A DNA stretch of 64,000 bases. Source: Eunapius fragilis (taxonomy: Eukaryota > Porifera > Demospongiae > Spongillida > Spongillidae). This document shows, piece after piece, positions 12,723 to 23,625 of the stretch. How positions within the stretch are numbered: position 1 is the first letter of the stretch; each line of letters opens with the position of its first letter. The stretch covers positions 1,205,715 to 1,269,714 of the forward strand of contig OY811976.1 in the NCBI GenBank assembly GCA_963681505.1, written 5' to 3'. The position numbers and the translations under genes were made by a program. The notes below the pieces were generated by a model. It did not search any database and was not told the DNA's origin. It was given only the letters and a program-made list of their open reading frames with translations.

Positions 12723-15700
12723 ATATGATCTAATTTCAAAACCAAATATCCTACCGGGGAAGCAGCTTAATTATTTATACACCACTGAGTGTTAAGCGTT
12801 TCCACTTGTACAGATTAGCTATAGGCGGAATGATGTTCTTGCTCTGCCTCGCTATCTGCTCATTTGTGATCCCAGCATGTTACAGCGGTAAGGTAGAACT
12901 CCCGCTCCGGGCTATTAGCGATATTGCCTTCCGTGTGTTCAATGCTTATATATATATATAAACTGGCCAAGTTGAAAAGATGTCATGATCATGCCTTTAC
13001 CCACAACGTGCATGTGGAAGTGCATGTCTTCATGAAAAGTTGCTTCAGGTTTAGCTAGCGACATCCGATCCTGAACTGATTGGATAGTTTTACAACATCT
13101 ACTTACTACTTATGAAATGGCTTCATATTTACGGCATGCATGGCTCTATCCCTCAGCATTTATCCAGACTCCCGTTAACACCACAGTGTGTTTGGGATCT
13201 ACTGCACAGTTTGTGTGTTCAGCTACTGATGTGATATCTATCTTCTATAATGTGGACTACATGCCCTTCTCAGCTGTGGCATCTCGTGGAGTCAGTGTAT
13301 CTGCTGCAACCTATAGCGGAAATACAAAAATACTGTACCTCACTGTTATGGGTGCAGGGGTTAACAATAATTCTCTGATAACATGTGTGGCTCCCGTGCC
13401 AAATGGAACTGCCATGACCAGTTCAGCATATCTGAGCATACAAGGTCAGTCTACCATTATATGGTATGTACTCATACAGTATGTTGACTGAAGGGTATGT
13501 ATTGTGATCTTTTGACCCCACCCATCAGGCCCTCCATCTGCTCCCTCTGATATCAACATTACTACATACAATACTACTGCCACCAAACTGGCCTGGGGAC
13601 TACCCCCTGGTACCCAGTCCCCATCCCTCCTCTCCTATGCTGTGGTGATCAGGAATGGAAGTGGAGCACCAGTGTATAATGAGACAGTGAGGGAGCCACT
13701 GGTGACCATCTCCTCCCCAGACCCATGTGACCATTATGAGGCAACTGTTACCCCAATGTGTGGAAGTACAAGAGGTGTTCAGACCACCCCAGTGAAGATG
13801 GGAGGTGAGTGATTTATATACAACATCAACTTAGCAATCATAATTCATGAAATGTGGTATTTGATGATTAATGAATGATGCTAGTAGTGATTAATTAATG
13901 CAGATTAACCAAAGTAATAATAGTTTTCCACGTATGTCATTCTTCAGATCCCCCCTCCCCCATATCACATGACCAAGTCCACACCTCCCTTGTGTATCCT
14001 CTGTCTCCACGTGATGATGTGACTGTGAACATCAGTCTGCTGGTGAGTACAATAGTGATAATGTTGACGATTTCATTGCATTAAGCTAATCATGGGAAGA
14101 TTGTAGTTGGTGATGGAATTGAATAAAAAGCTTGACAGGATTGGAATAGTTGTTATGAAGAATTAGCAACTTTAAACCATTCTTAAATAATCTGATCACA
14201 ATCATACTAATGCGCGTTCAGACACTGAAAAATGATTCCCTGACTTATTCTCATTTATTATACGTTTAAGTAGCAGGATATATATATATAATAAAAAATA
14301 AATTTATCTATATGTTTATGGCAATATTAATTTGGGATAGGTCATGATTAAATGTAAAAGATTATTTGCAAAATGGTGTTACTTATTCTAAGAATCACAT
14401 TGTGTAGCAATCTCTGTTACACTCTTAATGAATTCATAGATACATTAGCATAAATTCAATCACAAATTAAAATTAATTCTACTTAAAATTCTACTTAAAA
14501 TTAATTCATTATTCTAATGGACACTTTGAATTCTCAACACTATTTTCTTAGACCTCTCCAAAGGTGTGCTCCTACAAGATGGTGGCTATAGCTGGATATG
14601 AGGTGTTCTCATTTCCACCTGTGAAGCCACTCCCACCATCATATGGAGACACCTCCACCATCACTGTTTCCATACCTCCCAACAAACACCTCAACCTCAC
14701 CATCACTGCATACAATGGTTATGGAAATACAAGTACTACTGTTGTCATAAGTGAGCCTATTCAGAAAACAGAGACCAGTTTGTATATTTGATCATGTACA
14801 CACATCCTTTCTTGGTAGGTACATTTGATGTTGTTGGTGTCTCTGTCAACACCTCATCTCCCACTGGACTGGTGTGTCTCTTCAACCCTGGGTCCCTGGC
14901 CAGAGGGTGTTTGGTGTATCTAACAGACACAGCCACAGGTGTAACATACTGCATGGTGGTTGTGAGATCAGTGGACACACCAGGGAACATGTCTTCATGT
15001 CCCTCCTCCCCCTCCTCCCTCAATGGTCCTCTGAGTACAGGGGTGTACTCTGTAGAGGTGTATGACATTGAGAGTGATGGAGGTGTGTCATCAGTACCAG
15101 CATTTGCTGGAGAGGTGGTGACTGTGTATGGACCATCTAGTACCTATGGACCATCTAGTACCTATGGATCATCTAGTACCTATGAACCATCTAGTACTCA
15201 CAGGCCTTCTGCAGGTAGTGGACACATGTGTATCATGGACCTTCTGTACTTAGAGCTACACACTGCACCATGGTACCATATACACCAGCAAGGAAACTAG
15301 TTTAGTTGACTAATGGTAATCATTTTCACATGAATAACCTATTTCACACCCCTCCCTCATGCATTAGATGCCAAGTGCTCATAGTGTGCAAATGCAGTGT
15401 ACCTCAATAAAGTGATGTTGTCACCAAAAACTCTTACAACATTGTGCCAAACATGATGCTTTGAAAGCTACATCTCACAATTGTAATTAATCATAAAAGC
15501 CATATGTACATTTTATGTTGAGGACTGTCCCTGATGGTTTCCTCTCTGAAAACCAGCTGATTTTAAAACTCACATCTCTTCCTTTTCATTTCCCTACAGG
15601 TGATGTTCCCACCAATGTCATCATTGGTATTAGTGTTGGGTCTGCTGTACTGCTCATGGCTGGACTACTCATTGTCATGGTGACAGTGAACACATATTCA

Positions 15701-16680
15701 AAGAGAAAGAAAGGAAGTTGCTACGACACAGGTATGCCTACACCACCAGCAGCTTGTACCATTGGGATCAGGTGTATGTATTGATCACTCTTGCTTTTTG
15801 GGGTCTATTCTAAGAGTTCTCATTTTAGATGTAGCATAAATCTCTCTTATATGGTATCTCTCTTACATGACATCCATGACCCAAGCCTAGGCTTTGTGGT
15901 TTGTAGTTAGATACATCATTTGTGTTTAAATTAAGATTCTCCAACTTCACAGATCCAAAAACTACACCAAATTCTGTGTATGGCATTGTGATGTTTTCTC
16001 CTGACCCCATCACAGCTGATAATCCAGTTTATGGTGTTAGAACAGATGCTTGTATTTGTACAGATTGACATGTTCATTATACTCTGTGTGCTTGCTGTAC
16101 TAAGCTTCTGTCTGTTTGTGTTTGTAAAGATGTCCCTCAGTTACTAACACGATGTAAAGAGCTGATTTATTCAACTTGAATTCATGAAAAGCATTCATAC
16201 TCAGCACTACACCAGCTTGTTTAGATCCTCCACGTTCTTCATATGGTAGTAACAGAGATGGTGTTATTTGTACCAGATTGGATAGCAAGACTTTCAGCTT
16301 GCTTGCAGTGTTTGCATATGTTTCCATGGGAAAGCCACTGATGAACAGAAGCATAGCTGCCTTATAAGGATACAAACATAGGATATTGTTTGGTGTCTGG
16401 TAGTTTGTTTAAAACAACATTGCTGAATGTATTTTAACATATTATGCACCTGGGACTAGATTTGGGAGGATGGACAAAGCTGTTGCTGGTAAGATATAAT
16501 TTCATTGCTCACTTGTACAGTCCATTTTCCCAAACAGTGCCCACCATCACCAGTGTGTACTCTCTGTAGGTTACTAAGTTAGTACATAATGCACATGACT
16601 ATCCTGCTTTACCCAATGTATGCAATTTTGCCATACTCCTTAATATGTCTACAGTTTGGTCAAGTACTCACTAAGGAAAT
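12723..16680 (+). repeat. Segmental duplication, copy 1
   Basis: This block matches 32047-35595 in the same orientation, from upstream of the first receptor exon (shared ATGATCTAATTTCAAAA) through all eight exons and about 600 bp of 3' flank. Exons are the most alike. Introns vary in length (for example intron 4). The match ends at GTACTCAC (about 16664-16671). There copy 1 runs on into TAAGGAAATACAAG while copy 2 is interrupted by the gypsy LTR. Confidence 0.9.
12830..16068 (+). CDS. Ig/FN3 single-pass receptor, paralogue 1 (8 exons, 519 aa)
   Basis: Exons 12830-12887, 13157-13444, 13529-13804, 13948-14042, 14552-14750, 14819-15214, 15600-15731 and 15953-16068 join to 1560 nt without a stop. 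All introns are GT-AG, and six of the seven are phase 1, typical of shuffled extracellular modules. Residues 1-19 are a hydrophobic signal peptide. Residues 20-115 form an Ig-like domain with the CLGSTAQFVC...ITC cysteine pair. Residues 116-207 form an FN3-like domain, and 208-305 a second one split by the only phase-0 intron. Residues 306-437 form a membrane-proximal domain ending in a stalk of GPSSTY-like 6-residue repeats. About 444-466 is the TM helix, followed by KRKK. The tail holds SVYGIV, which fits the ITIM pattern, and NPVY, which fits the NPxY adaptor/endocytosis pattern. Role as a cell-surface recognition or adhesion receptor is inferred; the ligand is unknown. Confidence 0.88.
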
Positions 16681-16784
16681 ACAAGACCTAGATACTGTTG
16701 TGCAGCAAGTGGATTCCTTTACTATTTTGGAGGGACTGATCAAGCACTGACCACACAACATTGGTGGATAGATGTTCACATCAC

Positions 16785-17233
16785 GTCACCCTCCTCCCTC
16801 ATATTCCACCATGTCACCCTCCTCCCTCACCCCTCCCTCATATTCCACCATGTCACCCTGCTCCCTCACCCCTCCCTCATATTCCACCATGTCACCCTCC
16901 TCCCTCACCCCTCCCTCATATTCCACCATGTCACCCTCCTCCCTCACCCCTCCCTCATATTCCACCATGTCACCCTCCTCCCTCACCCCTCCCTCATATT
17001 CCACCATGTCACCCTCCTCCCTCACCCCTCCCTCATATTCCACCATGTCACCCTCCTCCCTCACCCCTCCCTCATATTCCACCATGTCACCCTCCTCCCT
17101 CACCCCTCCCTCATATTCCACCATGTCACCCTCCTCCCTCACCCCTCCCTCATATTCCACCATGTCACCCTCCTCTCTCATGGTCCACCATGTCACCCTC
17201 CTCTCTTACTCCTCCCTCATGGTCCAGCATGTC
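16785..17233. repeat. 39-bp minisatellite, about 10 copies
   Basis: Unit of 39 bp built of CCCTCCTCCCTCACCCC and TCCCTCATATTCCACCATGTCA. It is regular to about 17165 and degenerate to 17233. Because 39 is a multiple of three, ORFs stay open in several frames on both strands. They are low-complexity and not considered genes. Confidence 0.95.
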
Positions 17234-17806
17234 ATATGCAGCCTTAATTTTTATCATGCACAATTACACAGATGCTCAAAGGACGATCCTCAGGAAGCAA
17301 CTACAACATTGCATTTGCCATCTGGTGAGTGTGATTAAGTGTTTTAAAATTCAGACTTACTTAAAATCACACATAATTAGATGGATGCTCAAAGGACTAT
17401 CCTCAGAACAACAGATTTAAAGTCCCAATCAGGAACTACGATAGTAGTTCCTATATAGGAATTGACCCGGGTCGTGAATATCATTTAAAAAACGCGACCC
17501 GCGTATAACTCACATACAGAGAAACGGATAGTGTTGCTCTTTGTTGCTATCGAACCAGAAGGCAATGATGGTCATTTAAATGTCTTGTTCCAGTCTTCAA
17601 CTGTTTGCTTCAAGAGAACAAAGAAGTTCGTGTTTTACCTCGTTCCCAGGCCAAATCTTCTCCGTCGTCAAGGAGGTCATATTAGTAACCCTCTGGATGG
17701 TGTAGGACATACCACACATTATGAGAAATGCTTAACAACATTATTCATTCTGCATTCTTACTAACTAGCACAACTCTTAAAAAATATCTACAAACCCTTT
17801 GGTAAG
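17234..17806. other. Non-coding stretch
   Basis: The phrase GATGCTCAAAGGAC.ATCCTCAG occurs twice (about 17271 and 17385), the remains of a small tandem duplication of roughly 115 bp. No gene recognised. Confidence 0.4.
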
Positions 17807-17857
17807 TCTTCTTCTTCTTCTTCTTCTTCTTCTTCTTCTTCTTCTTCTTCTTCTTCT
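17807..17857. repeat. (CTT)n microsatellite
   Basis: About 16-17 uninterrupted CTT units directly abut the left arm of the fold-back element. Confidence 0.97.
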
Positions 17858-18008
17858 AAAAAGGAAGGGAACAAGGTTTTGGGAAAAGATAAATGATACT
17901 AAAATCCTATATTTTGCACTTCATTTGGTTCTGTTACATCTACACGTGCTAAATATAGGATTTTAGTATCATTTATCTTTTCCCAAAACCTTGTTCCCTT
18001 CTTTTTTA
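17857..18008. repeat. Fold-back element with about 60-bp arms
   Basis: The left arm (17857-17919, containing GGGAACAAGGTTTTGGGAAA) is repeated almost perfectly in inverted orientation at 17946-18008, with a loop of about 26 bases. Only two mismatches were noticed. No target duplication was found, possibly because the left side is the CTT microsatellite. Confidence 0.85.
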
Positions 18009-19330
18009 CACCACCTTTGCCTCCGATTCCTATATCCCACCAACTTTCTCGTTAGAGAATGTTTTTCTTTACTTGTTAAATGAGGGGTCATATATAGAGT
18101 GATAAGATGAAAATGCATCCTTAAACCATATGCTTAGATATGTGCTGTGAACAAGAAAGTAAAAAGGCAAAGAGGACTGTAAAATCGAATGAAGTAAAAA
18201 TGTTTATTATTTGCCTTTTTAAAATCATGCCTTTTTCTCAGTGTTCTCCTTGGATCTTTGGAATGAATAATCATCATAAGAGAATTTTAGAACAAGGAGG
18301 CTTGTCGGATGATCTTGTAATCTATGCTGCTTTAATGCTTCTTCGAGATCAGTTTCTCACAATGTCTTGTTTTCAACCCACTGTGCTATGTCTGGTTAAA
18401 GGCTTCAAACCAATGAATACAGATGGTATGTTGTAATTACATAATCATGGCTGCTACCATGTGCAATGACTAGCTATAGGCATACAGACTCATTACACTG
18501 GCGAGGAGCATTGGGTTACAACAGCCTTAAGTGATGGCAGTGTCTTCCTTTATGACAGTCTTGTGGGTAATACAGAAACGTTACCATTGAGTCTAAATGA
18601 GCAGTTTAGCACTGTGTATAAGTGTGAATACTGAACTCAGGGCCAGCAATGCACAAGCTGTGGGATAGTAATTAGCATAAATGTCACTTCCAACAAATCA
18701 ATATAGTACATGTTAATGAAGAAATAAAAAAAGGGTAAATAACTTTTGCTCAACTAATGAGTGTATAGTTTGTACCCTTTTGATCCTGTAATATAGACTC
18801 CATTGTTAGAATAATCCACAGTATCAAATATGAGCATGTGGGCAGTCTGCAATCCATTTGTGTATGGACTACAATTTGTAAATATTCAACAGAACACATA
18901 TATGTTTGCAGTGTGGTACAGCATGGAGGCTAAGTATATACCATGAATGAAGCATGCCTAAATGCTTGTCTGATGAGTTTTTTATTTATTTTTAAATTAA
19001 GTTATGCATGTGTCCATTCTATGTAGTGTTGCAAATGGAAGCTCTGAATATTACATGTCAGATGATCTTTTTATAATCCATGTCAGTATTACTGTATTTG
19101 GTATAAAACATCTGGTTCCCATACAAATTAAATGACATATGGCAAGCTGGAATAGAATAAAAGGACGCCAAAAATCATTTCTATAAAGATTAATGTGAAA
19201 TCCTATCCATAGTGGTGTAACAAACTTTAATAGATTATGCAGACCTAAACTTATGGTTCTATATATTTATTTTTCATTGCATTTTTTTTTTCTTCCTTTT
19301 TCCTCCCAAACCTTTTTTAAGTAATACATT
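18009..19330. other. Intergenic, no gene recognised
   Basis: Contains a 98-aa ORF (18140-18436, plus) with no recognised domain and ordinary AT-rich sequence. I see nothing that supports a gene. Confidence 0.3.
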
Positions 19331-19351
19331 CCGTCATGCAGGCAAAGGCGG

Positions 19352-19630
19352 ATGACAAACAGGGAAGATCAGATTATGGAAAGACAAAGGGCTACATTGC
19401 GTTGGGGCTCGATTGTCTCATACTTTGCAATGATTATTATCATTGCTGCAGTGAGTGCAAGTAGCACTGTCAGTTCGAGTGGAAGGGGACGAGGATTATT
19501 CGAATGCCGATACTGCTCAACCACCCACTATGGTTACTATAATTACCAGGTCTGCTATACCTCTTATCGATACTATGGATACAGCTACGCTTCCCAGAAT
19601 GAACGTCTTACATGCACGTTACTGAAGTGA
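19352..19630 (+). CDS. Hypothetical small Tyr/Cys-rich protein with one hydrophobic segment
   Basis: A 92-aa ORF. Residues about 20-36 are hydrophobic (SIVSYFAMIIIIAAV), preceded by basic and polar residues, so it could be a signal anchor. The mature part holds a Ser-rich, Gly/Arg-rich patch and then a tyrosine-rich region with four cysteines (CRYC, CYTSY, CTL). A good acceptor (CATGCAG) lies just upstream at about 19341, so it may be a last exon. I recognise no family. It could be a small secreted protein or a chance ORF. Confidence 0.35.
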   Translation: MTNREDQIMERQRATLRWGSIVSYFAMIIIIAAVSASSTVSSSGRGRGLFECRYCSTTHYGYYNYQVCYTSYRYYGYSYASQNERLTCTLLK

Positions 19631-19639
19631 TACTGCACT

Positions 19640-20307
19640 ATATATGCCATGCAGTAGTTAGATAACTAGGAAGCACTTACTCTGAATGCACAAGAATCTG
19701 TGTGACAGTGTTTGCATGCATTCCTCAACCTCTGTGAAGCGTATTATTAAAATTAATTGAACTCATTAATAACTTGAGTTCAAACTTTGATTAGAGTGTG
19801 TAATCTTTTTGAAAAATCAAAATCGATTGTTTTGACTATGAAATAATTAAGTCTTGTCGATTATAGCACCTGGCTAATCGGTTATTAGAAACATTAAACC
19901 AATTTGGGGGATTAATAGACTATTAGTTTCCCAACAATTACCTAGGTTTATCCGATTTTTAATATTGGCACGATAAATCACTGTTTCTCAAGTCTGCATG
20001 TGTAGTGTTGCCTACCTGAGACCCAAACATGCGGCGTTGAGCCGAGGGTCAGTACGACTGCCAAGACACTTACAGCACAGTAAGATGGGACAATGGGTAC
20101 AATATAAAATAACCGGTTTAGCAAGCAGTCACAAACACTATACAGTATGCTCGTTTTTTGTCGCTATTCCTTCTAGCTTATCAGCTTACAAATTCACATG
20201 CCCTATAGTTACAATCCAAAGTTCAACAGCATGTCCCCCAAGAATTGAAAAAGCGGCTGACAACCACAAAAGCAATGGCATATCTGGTGAAAAAGCTGGC
20301 TAGCTAA

Positions 20308-20338
<31 letters not shown>

Positions 20339-21921
20339 CATGGCTGGCTGGCTGGCTGGTGTGGGAGGGGTACCTTGGCTGGTGTGGAGGGGTACCGTGG
20401 AGCAAAAAGACACACCATAGTCCAGGAGCATGGTCTACACAGTGTGCTCCTATCACCCATGTGTTCAAATCCATGAAATTTTACTTCATACAAAACCAAA
20501 ACTAAAAAAGCATTGGGATATGTAGTGTGAGGTGAGTGATGAGTTGATGGATGGTACTGACAGATGGATTGGTGGTTTACCTGTAAGAATTACATTGATT
20601 TGCTGCCCATCTTCTACCTGCCTATATGTAGTCAGTAGTAAATCAATATATTTTCCCCATTTTGTACTATAAATCTGCAGCTAATCTATGTCAGACATTT
20701 TCAGAACATCTTTAAAGACCAACTCTATAGACCTTTGCCATCATTGATATTAACTTCACGGGAATAATTTCCTACATTCACAAGCAGTTTTGGCCATGGT
20801 GATGATGTATCTGAAAGAGGATGAGAGGAGACCAGTGGATAATTTAAAATAAGTAGCAAAAATCATTCTATAAAAGAAAGTTGGTGATATATAGAATTAT
20901 AAGGCAGCCGTGGTGAAAAAAGAAAAAGCACGGGAACAAGGTGGACTGAGGAGAAATGCACCTATATAAATCCACATGTACGCATCTATATGCATTGCAT
21001 TGCAATTTAAACTGCAATGATAGAAAATTAGCATCTTCCACTAGTTGAAAATAAGTACTATTCTTTGAGGAGCTGAGCAAATATGTGGTTTACAGGGCCT
21101 TATGTGACATTAGTTTCATTATGGTTGTGGGCTACGTACCTGTGCACAGCATCTCATTAACGGCGTGCATCAAATTACCCGGTACTATGTTTTGATTTTG
21201 TTACCAAATATTGCCCTGAAGTATGAGCCAGTGAAGCACGCATGTCAACCCATGCATTGTACGCAGTGCTTAATTAATATTACCTTTCTCCCCACTGAAC
21301 CAGCAAAAGGTTAACGGGTAGGCTCAGCCCCCAGTGAAGCCGTAGCGAAGCAGGAAGTAGTACCTTGATGAGGGAGGATGTTTGGGCTATCCTTGCAAGA
21401 TCCTACCATCTTGTTATTTGACCTATCCTTGTGTTTCTCTGTATATTACATATAAATTTCTTCTAAAGATGAGAATTTTGACTACTACTCCACTGAACAC
21501 CAAAGATGTTACTAAAGCACGTCTTCTTCAATTCCAGGAATGGTTCATGTATGCAACTTGCAATTCCAGTGTAGAGTGATGTATGCATTTACGTGTAGTA
21601 CACTCAATAAACCTCCTCTTGACCTGGTGTCAAGGGAAGCCCTTCTACTTGCACAATGGATTCTCATATTTTTGTTTCCTTTCGTTTTAATTTATTGATG
21701 TGAATTGTTTGTTTAATGTACATATTGATGTACCTTTTTTAATTTAAATTTTTTTACATAAACCACGTGAATGGGATATCCAGAGAGCGCAGTATTTTAC
21801 AAAAGTCATTGCGTAATTTGCGTCCTAACTGTGCTCTATACAACAATTGCGCGGTGCTATGAGCGGAATTCCTTTACATGTAACATGCACCACAATTCAA
21901 TGACACACCGGCCTCTAAAGG
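19640..21921. other. Intergenic with (GGCT)n repeat
   Basis: No gene recognised. A (GGCT)n array with one TGCA interruption lies at 20309-20359. The remainder is AT-rich. Confidence 0.4.
20309..20359. repeat. (GGCT)n microsatellite
   Basis: About twelve GGCT units, interrupted once by CTGCATGG. Confidence 0.95.
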
Positions 21922-22609
21922 CCATTTTGAATTGCAATGTTGGTTCCCGTCCCGGCCCGCTTAATATTTCTAATTCGTCCATTATTCTATTTATTCGCAT
22001 AGTTCGCTAATTTTTTTCCATTTTTTGAAAGTTGTTCGCAAGTGAAAGCCGCGCGTAATGTTTACAAACGAAGAAACTCTTGTGAATAATTCCATCTTTG
22101 ACTCGAACTGTGGAAAACTATAATATCCTGGAAAGTATATTGTCTAGAAGATGAAAAACTGACCACGTAGTATTTGTAAGATCAATGAATTGTGGGGAAC
22201 CAATTGAAACTTTGTACTATTCAGCTAATTATGTAAACATCTGTGTTTATTGTTCAGCAGACTTTCCATTAACAATGTCAAAGAATGAACATTTTCCTCA
22301 GTGTGATGACTGCAGTTCGAAGCCAAAGATTCCTCGCAGTAGTACTAAGAAGTGATTGTTAGTATATTGAGAATGTATATTTCCTGCGAATATTGATTAT
22401 TTTACCCGGCAAGTAGGCTATGCTATACATATTCACACACACACACACACATTACCGTCCACGTAATAACACGAGGCGTCTCGCATTTAGTATGGTAGAA
22501 TGATTCGATAAATTGTGACGTCACTTCCTTATAATGGATAATGAAAATGGAGCCCGCATCCTCTTCAGTGCGTAGACCGGACGGGAACCAACTTTGCAAT
22601 TCAAAGTGG
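21922..22609. mobile_element. Candidate 688-bp non-autonomous element with 30-bp TIRs
   Basis: The arm at 21922-21951 (CCATTTTGAATTGCAATG, then TTGGTTCCCGTCC) is repeated inverted at 22580-22609 with two mismatches. The interior has no ORF of note and includes a short (CA)n. I found no clear target duplication, so the outer limits are approximate. Confidence 0.5.
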
Positions 22610-23625
22610 GCTGATATATGATATCATTTGCATTTTATATGACCCGCCGAATCCGAACTTGGTCAAACTGCAAACGAACAATAGAGCTAACAGGCCGTCA
22701 TGATTGAAATCATACTTTGAATTTTCGTCAGGACCAGCCCTTCCTTTCAGAGTTATCGTATACTTCTCCGACTGCTCCGCGCACTGCATTTTCTCAACCA
22801 CTTGGTAATATGGTCGAAAATGAATATAGTACTACGTGCAGGCTGTATGTCCTGAAATCGTCTCATATGCTTTTAGATTCAGTATAGAGCTCTTTCATCG
22901 CGTGACTTAATAGCATTCATCTTCTAATTAGTCCGCCATATTGGTGCTCGGAGAAGTATGGGATTACTTCAAAGTGTCGTTTAAATATATAATATTGTGG
23001 TCTAACACATGACTAACATTTGTAAAAATACTTGTGCCCACGGAGCGCGAGTTATACGTATAATTTGACTCCGCCCTCACCTGCACACTACAGACTGAAC
23101 CGAGATATCGCCGGCATAACTTTTACGCGTGATTAAAAGAGCTAGTGTATGTCCTTTAGATTGCACTTCAGTTGCATGCACGCTGTAAAAACGTATACCT
23201 TTGACCTCGACCACGTGTATATATTGTATGTTGTGTCGTGCTGTAAAATTCCATAAATACACTGACTGAACATTATGCAGAATGAACTGAGCACCAATTC
23301 AGAATGGCTTTGGCTTCATAAATCTTTTTTTCCGTATGGTATGTATGTTGTAATATACACAACAGCCAAGTACGATTACAAACTTACTATTACACGTTAA
23401 GAAGGCTTACATGTATATACATATACCCTTCACAACAATCTACATAAAACCCAGTAGTTACAATCCTCGCGTGCGCTTCAAGGTTCGGCCTCATCAGACT
23501 TCCGTACTTTGGGGGCCTCAGAGGCAGCTTCCAGGGAATTTATTATGTCCCCCTTACGTGGCAGAGGAAATACGGCTCTGACTTATCGGGTCACTCCCGA
23601 GGTCGACTTGTCCGCTTTGTTGCCT
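22610..23625. other. Intergenic, no gene recognised
   Basis: AT-rich sequence without convincing ORFs, leading into the large minisatellite. Confidence 0.35.

Noticed and set aside
16100-16375. Antisense ORF conserved at 35109-35387
   Set aside because: Similarity is explained by the segmental duplication of receptor 3' flanks. The starts and ends differ and no domain is visible.
16761-17420. Long ORFs (219, 188 and 136 codons) over the 39-bp repeat
   Set aside because: Open frames on both strands follow from a repeat length divisible by three. The products are low-complexity with no gene signals.
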